From the NCBI GenBank assembly GCA_001447805.1, contig CP013099.1:1054001-1118000 (forward strand): DNA of 64,000 bases, given 5' to 3'. This DNA is from Candidatus Tenderia electrophaga. Its GTDB lineage: Bacteria; Pseudomonadota; Gammaproteobacteria; Tenderiales; Tenderiaceae. A program made the position numbers and the translations under genes. Below are positions 36,542 to 46,954 of the stretch, one piece after another. Every line of letters begins with the position of its first letter. The first letter of the stretch is position 1. The notes below the pieces were generated by a model. The model was given only the letters and a program-made list of their open reading frames with translations. It had not been told where the DNA came from and did not search any database.

Positions 36542-37177
36542 ATGGAAAAATTTACAACCTTGAACGGCCTGGTGGCGCCCTTGGATCGCGCCAATGTAGA
36601 CACCGACGCCATCATCCCGAAACAGTTTTTGAAATCGATCAAACGCACAGGTTTCGGACCCAACCTGTTCGACGAGTGGCGTTATCTTGATCACGGCGAG
36701 CCGGGCATGGACAACAGCCAACGGCCGTTGAATCCGGACTTCGTGCTCAATCAGACCCGCTACCAAGGTGCGCGGGTGTTACTGACACGTGACAACTTCG
36801 GTTGCGGTTCGTCACGCGAACATGCCCCGTGGGCGTTGGAGGATTACGGTCTTCGCGCCATTATCGCGCCCAGCTTCGCCGATATTTTCTACAACAACTG
36901 TTTCAAAAACGGCATCCTGCCCATTGTTCTGGATACCAAGATTGTGGATCAGCTGTTCCGCGAGACCGAGGCCAATGAAGGTTATCAACTGACCATCGAT
37001 CTGCCGGCGCAGACGGTGACCACACCCGCCGGCGAATCATTCGGCTTTGAGATCGATGAGTTCCGCAAATACTGCCTGCTCAACGGCCTGGATGACATCG
37101 GCCTGACCTTGCAGCAGGTGGATGACATCAAGGTCTACGAAGAGAAGCGCAAAGCCGAGGCGCCGTGGCTTTTTTAA
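36542..37177 (+). CDS. leuD: 3-isopropylmalate dehydratase small subunit
   Basis: The 211-residue partner of LeuC forms the swivelling domain. It has the family start ([20 protein letters not shown]), the [18 protein letters not shown] signature (about residues 87-104) and [20 protein letters not shown] (about 108-127). GGATG lies before the ATG at 36542. The gaps on both sides are filled by family C repeat sequence, so spacing in the leu operon is unusually wide, but all genes point the same way. Confidence 0.98.
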   Translation: MEKFTTLNGLVAPLDRANVDTDAIIPKQFLKSIKRTGFGPNLFDEWRYLDHGEPGMDNSQRPLNPDFVLNQTRYQGARVLLTRDNFGCGSSREHAPWALEDYGLRAIIAPSFADIFYNNCFKNGILPIVLDTKIVDQLFRETEANEGYQLTIDLPAQTVTTPAGESFGFEIDEFRKYCLLNGLDDIGLTLQQVDDIKVYEEKRKAEAPWLF

Positions 37178-37277
37178 ATCTTATTTAAAGCTGGGAAATC
37201 AACGTTTGGGGTTTTTGCTCAATTTTAACGTGAATCATATGAAGGACGGCATTAGGCGGGTGGTTAATCAACTTTGA

Positions 37278-37306
37278 CTTCGCGCTCCTTTGCGTCCTTC
37301 GCGGTA
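37278..37306. repeat. Family C repeat remnant before leuB (right arm only)
   Basis: Bases 37278-37306 match the right arm of the copies at 34941 and 36444 (TTTGCGTCCTTCGCGGT). No left arm is found in the leuD-leuB gap, so this is a truncated copy. It ends about 20 bases before the leuB ATG. Confidence 0.7.
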
Positions 37307-37327
37307 AAAAATGAAAGAGAGAAACAA

Positions 37328-38401
37328 ATGACTAGTAAAATTGCAGTTCTGCCGGGTGACGGTATCGGCCCCGAGATCGTCCGCGAAGCTGTCAAAGTGA
37401 TTGACGCATTGAAGGCCAACTACGGTCTGGATGTTGAAATGGAACAGGGTGCCATCGGCGGTGCCGGTTACGACGCCGCCGGTGATCCGCTGCCGGCCGC
37501 AACGCTTGAGCTGGCTAAGGCCTCCGATGCGATATTGTTGGGGGCCGTAGGCGGTCCCAAGTATGACCAGCTCGAACGCGACAAGCGCCCCGAGCGGGGC
37601 CTGTTGCGTATTCGTAAGGAGTTGAACTTATTCGCCAATCTGCGTCCGGCGCTGCTCTACCCTGAACTGGCCGAGGCCTCCACACTGAAGCCGGAAGTGG
37701 TCTCCGGTCTGGACATCATGATCGTGCGCGAACTGACCGGCGATATCTATTTCGGGCAGCCGCGCGGCATCGAGGAACGCAATGGCGAGCGGGTGGGGTT
37801 TAACACCATGCTCTATAGCGAGTCCGAGGTGCGCCGGGTGGCCCATGTGGCCTTCCAAATCGCCATGAAGCGCGGCAAAAAACTCTGCTCGGTGGAAAAG
37901 GCCAATGTGCTGGAGTGCAGTGAACTGTGGAAAGAGATCGTGATCGAAGTCGGTAAGAAGTACCCTCAGGTCGAGCTGAGCCACATGTATGTGGATAATG
38001 CCGCCATGCAGCTGGTGCGCGCGCCGAAACAGTTCGATGTCATCGTCACCGGTAATATCTTCGGTGATATTCTTTCAGATGCCGCTTCCATGCTCACTGG
38101 CTCCATCGGCATGCTGCCGTCGGCCTCGCTGGATGACAACGATAAAGGGATGTACGAGCCCATTCATGGTTCGGCCCCGGACATCGCCGGCCAGAATCTG
38201 GCCAATCCCCTGGCGACCATCCTGTCTGTGGCCATGATGTTGCGTTACACTTTCGGGGATGAGGCCGCCGCGCAGCGCATCGACGCCGCCGTGCGCCAGG
38301 TGCTGGCCGAGGGGTATAGGACAGCGGATATCTATTCCGAAGGTACGCAGCGGGTCAGTTGTGCCGAAATGGGCGATGCGGTGGTCGCGGCGCTCAGGTG
38401 A
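37328..38401 (+). CDS. leuB: 3-isopropylmalate dehydrogenase
   Basis: LeuB oxidatively decarboxylates 3-isopropylmalate with NAD. The 357-residue enzyme starts [18 protein letters not shown]. It has [13 protein letters not shown] with the catalytic Tyr (about residues 136-148), [15 protein letters not shown] with the catalytic Lys, [19 protein letters not shown] (about 240-258) with the metal-binding Asp, and [18 protein letters not shown] for NAD binding. The ATG at 37328 follows GAAAGAGAG. An upstream in-frame start at 37274 reads through the repeat and was rejected. asd follows 55 bases on. Confidence 0.98.
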   Translation: MTSKIAVLPGDGIGPEIVREAVKVIDALKANYGLDVEMEQGAIGGAGYDAAGDPLPAATLELAKASDAILLGAVGGPKYDQLERDKRPERGLLRIRKELNLFANLRPALLYPELAEASTLKPEVVSGLDIMIVRELTGDIYFGQPRGIEERNGERVGFNTMLYSESEVRRVAHVAFQIAMKRGKKLCSVEKANVLECSELWKEIVIEVGKKYPQVELSHMYVDNAAMQLVRAPKQFDVIVTGNIFGDILSDAASMLTGSIGMLPSASLDDNDKGMYEPIHGSAPDIAGQNLANPLATILSVAMMLRYTFGDEAAAQRIDAAVRQVLAEGYRTADIYSEGTQRVSCAEMGDAVVAALR

Positions 38402-38456
38402 TTACCCTCCGCTCGGCGGGCGCATTCCGGGCGGTAATAACTTCGAGGAACAGACA

Positions 38457-39569
38457 ATGAAACGAGTTGGATTGATCGGATGGCGCGGCATGGTCGGCTC
38501 GGTGCTGATGCAGCGCATGCGCCAGGAAAACGATTTCGCCGACATCGAGCCGGTCTTTTTCACCACGTCGCAGGTAGGCCAGCCGGGCCCCGATGTGGGC
38601 AAGGACGTGCCGTCGCTCAAGGATGCCAACAGCATCGATGAATTGAAGGCCATGGACGTAATCATCTCCTGCCAGGGCGGTGACTATACCAAGGAGATCT
38701 ACGCCCCGCTGCGCGCCGGCGGCTGGAACGGCTACTGGATCGACGCCGCCTCGGCGCTGCGTATGCAGGATGACAGCATCATCGTGCTCGATCCGGTCAA
38801 CAAGGCGGTGATCAAGAACGGTCTGCACGATGGCATCAAGACCTATGTCGGCGGCAACTGCACGGTGAGCCTCATGCTGATGGCCATCGGCGGACTGTTC
38901 GCCAAAGAGCTGGTGGAGTGGGTGACGCCCATGACCTATCAGGCGGCTTCGGGTGCCGGGGCGCGTAACATGCGCGAGCTGATCCGGCAGATGGGTGCCA
39001 TCCATGGCAATGTGGAGGATCTGCTCAACGATCCCGCCTCCGCCATTCTGGACATCGACAAACGCACCTCCGATTTCATTCGCTCCAGTGATTATCCGCT
39101 GCAGGACTGGCCGGTGCCGCTGGCCGGTTCTTTGATCCCCTGGATCGACGTAGCGCTGGAGTCGGGCCAGAGCAAAGAGGAATGGAAGGCCCAGGTGGAG
39201 ACCAATAAGATCCTTGGGCTGAGCGATAACCCGGTGCCCATCGACGGGCTCTGTGTGCGCATCGGCGCCATGCGTTGCCACGCCCAGGCGCTGACCATCA
39301 AGATGACCCGCGACGTGCCCTTGGACGAGATCGGCGACATTCTGAGTGAGCATAATGATTGGGTGAAGGTGGTGCCGAACGAGAAAGAGGCCACCATGGC
39401 CGAGCTGACTCCGGCCGCCGTCACCGGCACCTTGGAGGTGCCCGTCGGGCGTATGCGCAAGCTGAATATGGGCAAGAGCTATCTGTCTGCGTTTACCGTT
39501 GGCGATCAATTGCTGTGGGGCGCGGCCGAGCCGCTGCGGCGCATGCTGCGCATTCTGCTGGAGCACTGA
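38457..39569 (+). CDS. asd: Aspartate-semialdehyde dehydrogenase
   Basis: Asd reduces aspartyl phosphate to the semialdehyde with NADPH, the branch point to lysine/diaminopimelate, threonine and methionine. The 370-residue enzyme shows [20 protein letters not shown] at its start and the catalytic Cys in [17 protein letters not shown] (about residues 132-148). The active-site histidine is in [18 protein letters not shown] near 270. The length fits the Gram-negative type. The ATG at 38457 is preceded by GAGGAA. Position after leuB and before usg and fimV is the standard gammaproteobacterial order. Confidence 0.97.
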   Translation: MKRVGLIGWRGMVGSVLMQRMRQENDFADIEPVFFTTSQVGQPGPDVGKDVPSLKDANSIDELKAMDVIISCQGGDYTKEIYAPLRAGGWNGYWIDAASALRMQDDSIIVLDPVNKAVIKNGLHDGIKTYVGGNCTVSLMLMAIGGLFAKELVEWVTPMTYQAASGAGARNMRELIRQMGAIHGNVEDLLNDPASAILDIDKRTSDFIRSSDYPLQDWPVPLAGSLIPWIDVALESGQSKEEWKAQVETNKILGLSDNPVPIDGLCVRIGAMRCHAQALTIKMTRDVPLDEIGDILSEHNDWVKVVPNEKEATMAELTPAAVTGTLEVPVGRMRKLNMGKSYLSAFTVGDQLLWGAAEPLRRMLRILLEH

Positions 39570-39576
39570 TGTTGTA

Positions 39577-40587
39577 ATGAGCAAATCCTATAACGTTGCG
39601 GTAGTCGGTTGCGATACGCTGGTGGGGGAGGCGGTACTCAATCTCCTGGAGGAGCGGGCCGTGCCCGTCGCCATGGTTCACGCCGTGGCGCTGGAAGGTG
39701 GCGGTCGCGTTGCTTTCAAGGGTAAACAGCTGAAGGTGGCGCCGCTTGCAGATTTCGATTTTTCTCAGGCTCAGTTGGCCTTCTTTTGCGCCGACGATGC
39801 GGTGGCCGAAGCCTATGTCGCCAAGGCGACGGCCGCCGGTTGTGTGGTGATCGACGACAGCCCCTGCTTTCGTCTGGAAGACGAAGTGCCGCTGGTGGTG
39901 CCGGAGGTCAACCCCGAGGCCTTGGCGGGATACGCCAAGCAGAAGCTTGTCGCCAATCCTGGCACCAATGCCACCCTGTTGACGACCGTGCTGAAACCGC
40001 TGCAGCAGGCCGCCGGTATCGCCCATGTCGATGTGGTGGCCTTGCAGGCGGTATCGGGCAAGGACAAGGCGGGTGTGGAGGAGCTGGCGCGGCAGGCGAC
40101 GGCCATGTTCAACCTAAAGACGATCGAAAATAGCGTTTTTGACAAACAGATCGCCTTCAATCTGCTGCCGCAAATCGGTGCTATTCTGGACGACGGTTCA
40201 ACTCGGGAAGAGGCCAAGCTGGCCTGGGAGGCGGCCAGGATTCTAGGCCAGGATGATCTGCCCCTGAACGCTACCTGTGTGCGGGTGCCGGTGTTCTACG
40301 GCCATGCGCTGGTGTTGCATGTCGAAACACAGCGGGATTTGAGTCTGGATGAAGCCCAGGCCCTGCTGCAAGCGGCGCCCGGCGTTACGCTTATGACCGA
40401 GCGGGAATACCCTACCGCTGTGAGCGAGGCGGCCGGCAACGACACGGTGTTTGTCGGCCGCCTGCGACGTGATCAGACCCGCCCCCGAGGTTTAGATTTG
40501 TGGGTGGTCGCCGATAACATCCGCAAGGGCGCCGCTCTAAATAGTATTCAGATTGCAGAATATTTGCTAAAAGACTATCTGGGGTGA
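39577..40587 (+). CDS. usg: USG-1-like paralogue of aspartate-semialdehyde dehydrogenase
   Basis: The 336-residue protein has the ASADH fold: an N-terminal NADP fold (YNVAVVGCDTLVGEAVLNLL) and dimerisation part (TCVRVPVFYGHALVLHVETQ). The active-site region reads VANPGTNATLLTTVLKP, without the catalytic Cys found in the neighbouring asd. It is therefore probably not a dehydrogenase. USG-1 proteins of unknown function occupy this place between asd and fimV in Pseudomonas and relatives. The ATG at 39577 lies seven bases after the asd stop, so co-transcription with asd is very likely. Confidence 0.85.
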   Translation: MSKSYNVAVVGCDTLVGEAVLNLLEERAVPVAMVHAVALEGGGRVAFKGKQLKVAPLADFDFSQAQLAFFCADDAVAEAYVAKATAAGCVVIDDSPCFRLEDEVPLVVPEVNPEALAGYAKQKLVANPGTNATLLTTVLKPLQQAAGIAHVDVVALQAVSGKDKAGVEELARQATAMFNLKTIENSVFDKQIAFNLLPQIGAILDDGSTREEAKLAWEAARILGQDDLPLNATCVRVPVFYGHALVLHVETQRDLSLDEAQALLQAAPGVTLMTEREYPTAVSEAAGNDTVFVGRLRRDQTRPRGLDLWVVADNIRKGAALNSIQIAEYLLKDYLG

Positions 40588-40743
40588 GTTCCAGGGACGT
40601 GATCAAAGCTGTGTTTTGATTAACCAATGCCGATTTTTTGGTGCAGTTCAAAAAACGCAGCTAAATATTCAAAAAAACTGAACGATAGCCGTTATATAGC
40701 AAGGCTGGATGTGAAGTTGGGACGAATACAGGACGGGACACCA

Positions 40744-43737
40744 TTGAGTAAGGGATTCAAGAAACGCAAATTGGCGATTGCTCTGAGCGCATGTATGGCG
40801 CTGTCGTCAGGGGTAGTCCATGCACTGGGGATGGGGGAAATCGAAGTCAATACCGCCCTCAACGAGCCGCTCGACGCCAAGATCAAACTCTTTTCCGCCA
40901 CTCCCGACGAGCTGAACAGCTTGGAGGTGAAGTTGGCCTCCCAAGATGTCTTCAGCCGCATGGGTATCGATCAGGTCCCGGTGCTGCGCAACCTCCAATT
41001 CCAACTCGTCAGCGAAGGTCAGGGCGCGCCGTATATTAAGGTGTCGTCTGCCCGCCCGGTCAAAGAACCGTTTCTGGATTTTATCCTCGCCGTCCAATGG
41101 GCCAGCGGCCAGATGATGCGCGAATATACTTTGTTGCTGGATCCGCCGGTGTTTGAGCGGGATCAGCAGGTCGGCCGCGTCAGCGCCGCCACCACCCAAC
41201 CGTCGCAGGTCGTACGCGAACAAGCCCCGGCTGCCGCGCCCCAATCGCGTATCACTCCGCCGGGAAGCTATGGCCCGACTGCGCGCACCGACACCCTCTG
41301 GGCCATCGCCCAGGACATGCGGCCCAATAATTCGATCAGTGTGCCGCAGATGATGATCGCGCTGCTGAAGGAAAATCCCGAGGCCTTCGAGGATAATAAT
41401 ATCAATAACCTCAAGGCCGGCTATGTGCTGCGTCAGCCCGAGATGGACGTGATTACCGCCTTGAGCGAGCGCGCGGCCGCCGCCGAATCCAATCGCCAGT
41501 ACCAGCAATGGCAGGCAGCCAGGGGTCAGGCACCGGCCCCCACCGGTCGTCAGCAGCGCGTTGCTGAGTCCACGGCTGCGCCCGCCGCCGAAGCCGCCGC
41601 GCCGGCGGCCGTTGCGGCGCCGCAGGCCGAGCCCCAGGGTCGGCTGCAACTGCTGAGCCCGGATGAGGAGGCGCGTATTCGCGCCGGTGTCGGCTCCGGT
41701 ACCGCGGGTGGTGAAGCCAGCGAATCCTTGCGTCAGCAGCTGGCCATCGCCCAAGAGACCGCCGAAGCCACACGTCAGGAAAACGCCGAGCTGCGCGGAC
41801 GTCTCGATGAGCTGGAGCAACAACTCCAGTCAGTTCAAAAACTACTGACTCTGCAGGATGATACGCTCGGAGCCTTGCAGGCCGAGGCGCGGCAAGATGA
41901 ACAACAGCCCCAGGCTGCGGCCCCTGCGGCCGAGCAGCCCGGCGAGGTGCCGACGGCACAACAGCCCGCCGAGCCGGCAGAGACGTCCTTGTTGGATGAA
42001 GTGCTGGCCAATCCCACTTATATGTATGCCGGCGGCGGTCTGCTGATCCTGTTGTTGCTGGTGGCGCTGATGATGCGTCGCCGTCGCCAGGACGATGACC
42101 ATGACTTTACTGTGATGACGCCGGTGGCGGCGCCAGAAACTAAGACGACCGACAAGGCGTCCGCCGATGCCGCCGCCGCATCAGCCGCAGGGGTTGCCCC
42201 GGTTGCGGCGGCTGCATCCGCCGCCGCGGATGCTGAAGAAGAGGTCGCCATCGGCGATATCGGCGGTGGGCTGGGGACCATTCAGGCGGAAGAAAGCGAA
42301 ATCGATCCCATCGCCGAGGCTGATGTCTATCTGGCCTATCGTCGATATGAGCAGGCCGAGGCCTTGCTCAAGGAGGCGATCAGCGCCGATTCCGAGCGCC
42401 ACGAACTGAAGCTCAAGCTGCTTGAAATCTATCATGCCACCAAGGATGTGGATTCCTTTGAGGCCCAGGCCGAGTCCCTATATGCCGCCTTGGGCGGTCA
42501 AAATGCAGGGTTGTGGGCCCAGGCGGTGGAAATGGGACGTGAATTATTGCCGGCGCATCCGCTGTTCGCCGAAGGCGGTGCCAATGAGGCGGGCGGTGAT
42601 GTTGAGCTTGGCATCGAGCCCGCCGACGGCGGCGAACAGTTCAATTTTGATGATGAGCAGCAGGCATTGTCGCAGGATAGCGATGCTTTGAGTGATGAAG
42701 ACCTTGCCGGTAGCTTGGGCCTTGGCGGTTTAGGCGATCCGGATGAGGATATGGCTGAAGCCGCGGATCGCGCCAAACCTAAAGACGCCGCAGCCGAAAG
42801 CCTGGACGATCTGGGCGACCTGGATCTGGACCTCGATCTGGAGAGCGGCAATCTGGATTTGGACGCCGACACGCGCAGCGACAAACTCGCCGGCGCCGAG
42901 CCGGAAACGGATGAGCTCGCTCTGGGCGGTGAGGCGCTGGACGATCTAGGTGCAGCGCATGATTCCTTGGATGGATTGCCGGGTGTTGCAGCAGACGAGT
43001 CGGCCACGGCTGATGACAGTTTCAACCTGGCTGCCGAGCTGACTGGCGAGTCCGAAGCAGATATCCCGGTGCTGGATACCGAGCTGGAAGATTTCAGCGT
43101 CGATAAGGCCGAGGAAGACGCGGGTCGGGCGGAGACCTTGGACGATTCGGAAGCCGCCAAGTTGGATGCGGATGAGTCCGAATTACCAGCGCAGGCGGGC
43201 TTGTCCCTGGCGGGCGATGACGGACATCTGGACGACAGCGAAAACCCGTATGCCAATGTCGACGTCAATTCCTTTGCCTCGGAAGAAAGCAAGGATTGGC
43301 AGGTCGAGGCCGCCCAGTCGGTGTTTCATACGCATGAAGTGACCAGCGAGACCGACGGCCTGCTCGATAGCGCCAGAAAAAAGGCGGAACCCGATAACAG
43401 CATCGCGATGGACCCACTTGCCGAGCCGCAGACCGAGACGTCCGCTGAAGCAGATGACGCTGAAATTACCGAGGCCAGGCAAGAGGATGCGGAAGACGAG
43501 TTTATCGATCCGCTGGCCGATCTCAGTGAAATGGATTTCGGTAATCTGGCGGACGAGGATAATGACGACATTTTCGACAATTCTGACGATATGATCGGCA
43601 CCAAGTTGGATCTCGCTAAAGCCTATATCGATATGGGCGATCAAGACGGGGCACGCTCCATTCTGGACGAAGTTGTCGAGGAGGGCGACGACGATCAGCG
43701 CCAGGAAGCGGAGCAATTAAAGCAGCAAATTTCCTAA
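40744..43737 (+). CDS. fimV: FimV/HubP polar landmark protein
   Basis: FimV organises type IV pili, chemosensory and flagellar machines at the cell pole and binds peptidoglycan. The 997-residue protein starts at TTG 40744 with a signal sequence (KRKLAIALSACMALSSGVVHA) and the FimV N-terminal domain (LGMGEIEVNTALNEPLDAKI). A LysM-like region follows (TLWAIAQDMRPNNSISVPQM near 186), then a Gln-rich coiled coil (about 325-385) and one membrane helix (YAGGGLLILLLLVALMM, about 428-444). A long acidic cytoplasmic part contains TPR-like pieces. It ends in the conserved FimV_C helix (DLAKAYIDMGDQDGARSIL). GTG 40711 is an alternative start. Confidence 0.92.
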   Translation: MSKGFKKRKLAIALSACMALSSGVVHALGMGEIEVNTALNEPLDAKIKLFSATPDELNSLEVKLASQDVFSRMGIDQVPVLRNLQFQLVSEGQGAPYIKVSSARPVKEPFLDFILAVQWASGQMMREYTLLLDPPVFERDQQVGRVSAATTQPSQVVREQAPAAAPQSRITPPGSYGPTARTDTLWAIAQDMRPNNSISVPQMMIALLKENPEAFEDNNINNLKAGYVLRQPEMDVITALSERAAAAESNRQYQQWQAARGQAPAPTGRQQRVAESTAAPAAEAAAPAAVAAPQAEPQGRLQLLSPDEEARIRAGVGSGTAGGEASESLRQQLAIAQETAEATRQENAELRGRLDELEQQLQSVQKLLTLQDDTLGALQAEARQDEQQPQAAAPAAEQPGEVPTAQQPAEPAETSLLDEVLANPTYMYAGGGLLILLLLVALMMRRRRQDDDHDFTVMTPVAAPETKTTDKASADAAAASAAGVAPVAAAASAAADAEEEVAIGDIGGGLGTIQAEESEIDPIAEADVYLAYRRYEQAEALLKEAISADSERHELKLKLLEIYHATKDVDSFEAQAESLYAALGGQNAGLWAQAVEMGRELLPAHPLFAEGGANEAGGDVELGIEPADGGEQFNFDDEQQALSQDSDALSDEDLAGSLGLGGLGDPDEDMAEAADRAKPKDAAAESLDDLGDLDLDLDLESGNLDLDADTRSDKLAGAEPETDELALGGEALDDLGAAHDSLDGLPGVAADESATADDSFNLAAELTGESEADIPVLDTELEDFSVDKAEEDAGRAETLDDSEAAKLDADESELPAQAGLSLAGDDGHLDDSENPYANVDVNSFASEESKDWQVEAAQSVFHTHEVTSETDGLLDSARKKAEPDNSIAMDPLAEPQTETSAEADDAEITEARQEDAEDEFIDPLADLSEMDFGNLADEDNDDIFDNSDDMIGTKLDLAKAYIDMGDQDGARSILDEVVEEGDDDQRQEAEQLKQQIS

Positions 43738-43753
43738 TCTCGTTTCGCTCCCG

Positions 43754-44476
43754 ATGAGCCGTGAAACCGGATGGTACAGCAATGTGCATCCGGTTTTGCG
43801 CATTGTCAGCTTTGTGATTTTTAGCCTCTTTCTCGCGTTAGGCAATCCCGCCCAGCTGGTTGCCGCCGCCATGATTGTAGTGCTGTTATTCGCGACCGCC
43901 GGTCGTGATAGCATTGCCGGGCTGTGGAAAACCCTGCTGCGAATGCGTTGGTTTTTATTGTCCATACTCATTATTTATGCCTGGATGACGCCCGGGCCGC
44001 CATTGTTCCCGACGCCGGACTATTCTGCCTGGCTACCGACCACCACGGGTTTGATTGAGGGTGTCCGGCGCCTGCTGGCGTTGGCGCTGATCGTGGCGGC
44101 AGTACATTGGTTGTTATTCGTGACACCGCAACATCAATTGGTATCGGCGCTTTACTGGCTGGCCTTGCCGGCACGGCTATTGGGGATATCGCGCGAACGC
44201 GTTGCGGTGCGCGTGGCGCTGATTTTGAGACGCGTCGTGCAGGTGCAGGAATTGGTTGAGCGGCAGGTGAAACAGGCGGGCGTGTCCAAGGGGGATGTGC
44301 GCGGCTACGCTAAGGTGAGCGCGGGGCTGGTGGAGCAGGTCATCGTGCGGGCGGAACATACACCCTGTGAGTCGGTGGAGATTGCCGTCAGCGATCGACC
44401 GCCGCTGTGGCAGTGGATTTGGCCTGCGCTACTCACCACTTTGCTGATGTTGACGGGAGGGCTTGCGACTCTCTAG
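43754..44476 (+). CDS. CbiQ/EcfT-like transmembrane protein
   Basis: The 240-residue membrane protein has about five hydrophobic helices: residues 14-30, 33-48, 66-82, 107-125 and 220-238. A cytoplasmic amphipathic region (ISRERVAVRVALILRRVVQV, about 146-165) is typical of the energy-coupling T component of ECF/cobalt-type importers, where the helices couple to ATPases. No EcfA ATPase or substrate-binding S protein is next to it. It begins 17 bases after fimV, so it may be in that operon. Whether it works as an importer is uncertain. The 44477-44633 gap has only a short CCCCC/GGGGG hairpin. Confidence 0.65.
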   Translation: MSRETGWYSNVHPVLRIVSFVIFSLFLALGNPAQLVAAAMIVVLLFATAGRDSIAGLWKTLLRMRWFLLSILIIYAWMTPGPPLFPTPDYSAWLPTTTGLIEGVRRLLALALIVAAVHWLLFVTPQHQLVSALYWLALPARLLGISRERVAVRVALILRRVVQVQELVERQVKQAGVSKGDVRGYAKVSAGLVEQVIVRAEHTPCESVEIAVSDRPPLWQWIWPALLTTLLMLTGGLATL

Positions 44477-44633
44477 CCCGCTACCGTGCGTAGCGAGGCG
44501 TTTCAAGGATGCGGCATGGCGGGTTATTACAAGCGAGGCGCGCGCATACTTGATAGTCTGTCGAGCACTCTGAGCGCGTAAAAGCCCGCCGGGACGTGCC
44601 ATTGGGCCATTCCCCCAGCAGGGGGGCTCCGGA

Positions 44634-46817
44634 CTAAGCCTTTTTGCGCAGCACCACGGCGGCCAGCGGCGGCAGGGTCATGACGATGGAGTGATCCTTG
44701 TTCATCCAGGCCAGGGGTTCGCTCGGGACGTATTGGCCGTTGCCCATGTTGCTGCCGCCGTAGTATTCCGAGTCACTGTTGAAAATCTCTTCGTAGACAC
44801 CCTCAAACGGCACGCCCAGTCGATACCCTTGGCGTGGAATGGGCGTGAAATTAAGTGCCACCAGCACGATTTCATCGCCGTCGCGACGCAGATAGGTCAA
44901 TACCGACTGGGCGGCATCGTTGCAGTCAACCCATTCGAATCCCTCGCTTTCAAAGTCATGACGGTAAAGCGCCGGCGTGTTGCGGTAAAGCTGATTCAAG
45001 TCGCCTACCAATTTCTTGACACCCTGGTGCAGCGGATAGTCGAGCACATACCAGTCTAAGGGCGCATCGGCATTCCATTCGTTGCCCTGGCCGAACTCAC
45101 AGCCCATGAAGAGTAGTTTCTTGCCCGGATGGGTGAACATATAGGCGTACAGTAGGCGCAGGTTGGCGAAGCGCTGCCATTCGTCTCCCGGCATTTTATA
45201 AAGCATGGATGCCTTGCCGTGGACCACCTCGTCATGCGAGAAGGGCAGGATAAAGTTTTCCGTAAATGCATACAGCAGGCTGAAGGTCAGCACGCCGTGG
45301 TGATAATGGCGGTGGATAGGATCCTTGCTCATGTATTCCAGCGTGTCATTCATCCAGCCCATGTTCCACTTCATGCTGTAGCCGAGTCCGCCCACGTAGA
45401 TAGGGCGTGACACCATGGGCCATGAGGTGGATTCCTCCGCCATCATCAGACTGCCGGGGTGTTTTTCGTGGGTGACCTCGTTGAGCTGACGAATGAATTT
45501 GATGGCATCCAGATTTTCGTTGCCGCCGTACTTGTTGGGTATCCATTCGCCTTCATCGCGCGAATAGTCGAGATACAGCATGGAGGCGACGGCATCGACA
45601 CGCAGGCCGTCAATATGAAACTCCTCCAGCCAATACAAGGCGCTGGAGAAGAGAAAATTCAATACTTCGTTGCGGCCGTAATTGAAGATCAGGGTGCCCC
45701 AGTCACGGTGTTCCCCCAGGCGCGGATCTTCGTGTTCGTACAGGGCGCTGCCGTCGAAGCGCGCCAGAGCGAAGGCGTCCTTGGGGAAATGGCCGGGCGC
45801 CCAGTCCAGAAACACACCGATGTCGTTGGCGTGCAGGTAGTCGACAAAAAATCTGAAGTCGTCGGGTGAACCGAAGCGGCTGGTGGGGGCGTAGTAGCCG
45901 GTGGTCTGATAGCCCCAAGAACCGTCGTAGGGGTGTTCGGTGACCGGCAGCAGTTCAATATGGGTAAATCCCATCTCTTTGACATAATCCACCAGCCGTA
46001 CGGCCAGATCGCGGTAGTTGAGAAAACCGCCGTGCTCGTCCTTCTGCCAGGAGCCGAGATGAACCTCGTAGATGGACATGGGCTCACGCAGCCAATCGCG
46101 CTGGCCGCGATGCTCCATCCAGGCGCCATCGTTCCATTGGTGTTCGCTGTCGCCGACCACAATCGAGGCCGTGCCGGGGCGCAATTCAAATTGGCGACCG
46201 TAGGGATCGGCCTTGAGTAAAATCTGGCCACCGATGCGGGAGCGGATTTCGAATTTGTATAGGGCGCCCACATCCAGCCCGGGAATGAACAGCTCCCACA
46301 CGCCGGATCCGCCGCGCACGCGCATGGGGTGGCAACGACCGTCCCAGTGGTTGAAGTCGCCCACCACACTGATACGTTCCGCATTCGGGGCCCAGGTGGC
46401 GAACAGCACCCCCTGGACGCCATCGATCTCCTTCGGCCGTGCGCCGAGAAAATGATAGGCGTGCCAATGTTTGCCCTCGCCGAATAAGTAGAGGTCGAAT
46501 TCCGGCAGCACCGGTTCAAAGCAGTAGGGATCATGCGCGATATGCGTCTGATTTTGGGCGTCTTGCCAGGCCAGGCGATAGTGTCTCGGCAGCTCGCTGG
46601 CATTACCGCGCCATTCGAATAGATCGCTGTCGCCGACGCGTTCCAGTTGGTATTGGGTGTCGGCCAGGCGCACTTCCGTGGCACGCGGAATGAAGGCGCG
46701 AACGATGTCTTCATCCCCCTCGGTATGGCGTCCCAAAACCGAAAACGGATCGTGATGATTGGCATTGAGAATGCGCTGAAGATCAGGTGTGATTTGTGCT
46801 GCTTTCTTGGTAGCCAT
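44634..46817 (-). CDS. glgB: 1,4-alpha-glucan branching enzyme
   Basis: GlgB makes alpha-1,6 branches in glycogen. The 727-residue protein has two N-terminal carbohydrate-binding/Ig-like parts and a GH13 barrel. Catalytic residues are the nucleophile Asp in [19 protein letters not shown] (about residues 397-415), the acid/base Glu in [10 protein letters not shown] (about 455-464) and the transition-state Asp in [13 protein letters not shown] (about 517-529). The C-terminal beta domain ends [15 protein letters not shown]. It is divergent from glgC with 137 bases between the starts, so one control region can serve both. Confidence 0.97.
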   Translation of the reverse strand: MATKKAAQITPDLQRILNANHHDPFSVLGRHTEGDEDIVRAFIPRATEVRLADTQYQLERVGDSDLFEWRGNASELPRHYRLAWQDAQNQTHIAHDPYCFEPVLPEFDLYLFGEGKHWHAYHFLGARPKEIDGVQGVLFATWAPNAERISVVGDFNHWDGRCHPMRVRGGSGVWELFIPGLDVGALYKFEIRSRIGGQILLKADPYGRQFELRPGTASIVVGDSEHQWNDGAWMEHRGQRDWLREPMSIYEVHLGSWQKDEHGGFLNYRDLAVRLVDYVKEMGFTHIELLPVTEHPYDGSWGYQTTGYYAPTSRFGSPDDFRFFVDYLHANDIGVFLDWAPGHFPKDAFALARFDGSALYEHEDPRLGEHRDWGTLIFNYGRNEVLNFLFSSALYWLEEFHIDGLRVDAVASMLYLDYSRDEGEWIPNKYGGNENLDAIKFIRQLNEVTHEKHPGSLMMAEESTSWPMVSRPIYVGGLGYSMKWNMGWMNDTLEYMSKDPIHRHYHHGVLTFSLLYAFTENFILPFSHDEVVHGKASMLYKMPGDEWQRFANLRLLYAYMFTHPGKKLLFMGCEFGQGNEWNADAPLDWYVLDYPLHQGVKKLVGDLNQLYRNTPALYRHDFESEGFEWVDCNDAAQSVLTYLRRDGDEIVLVALNFTPIPRQGYRLGVPFEGVYEEIFNSDSEYYGGSNMGNGQYVPSEPLAWMNKDHSIVMTLPPLAAVVLRKKA

Positions 46818-46954
46818 TCTGAATGATCGCCGTTATAGTAGTTGAATCGATGATAACATAGGTAATCTGCTTCGATAGCTCAAGAGGTGTGTAATAATCC
46901 GGCAATACCGGCTGTCGAAGCGAGCCTAAACTACTGCATGAGAGGGGTGGAGAT

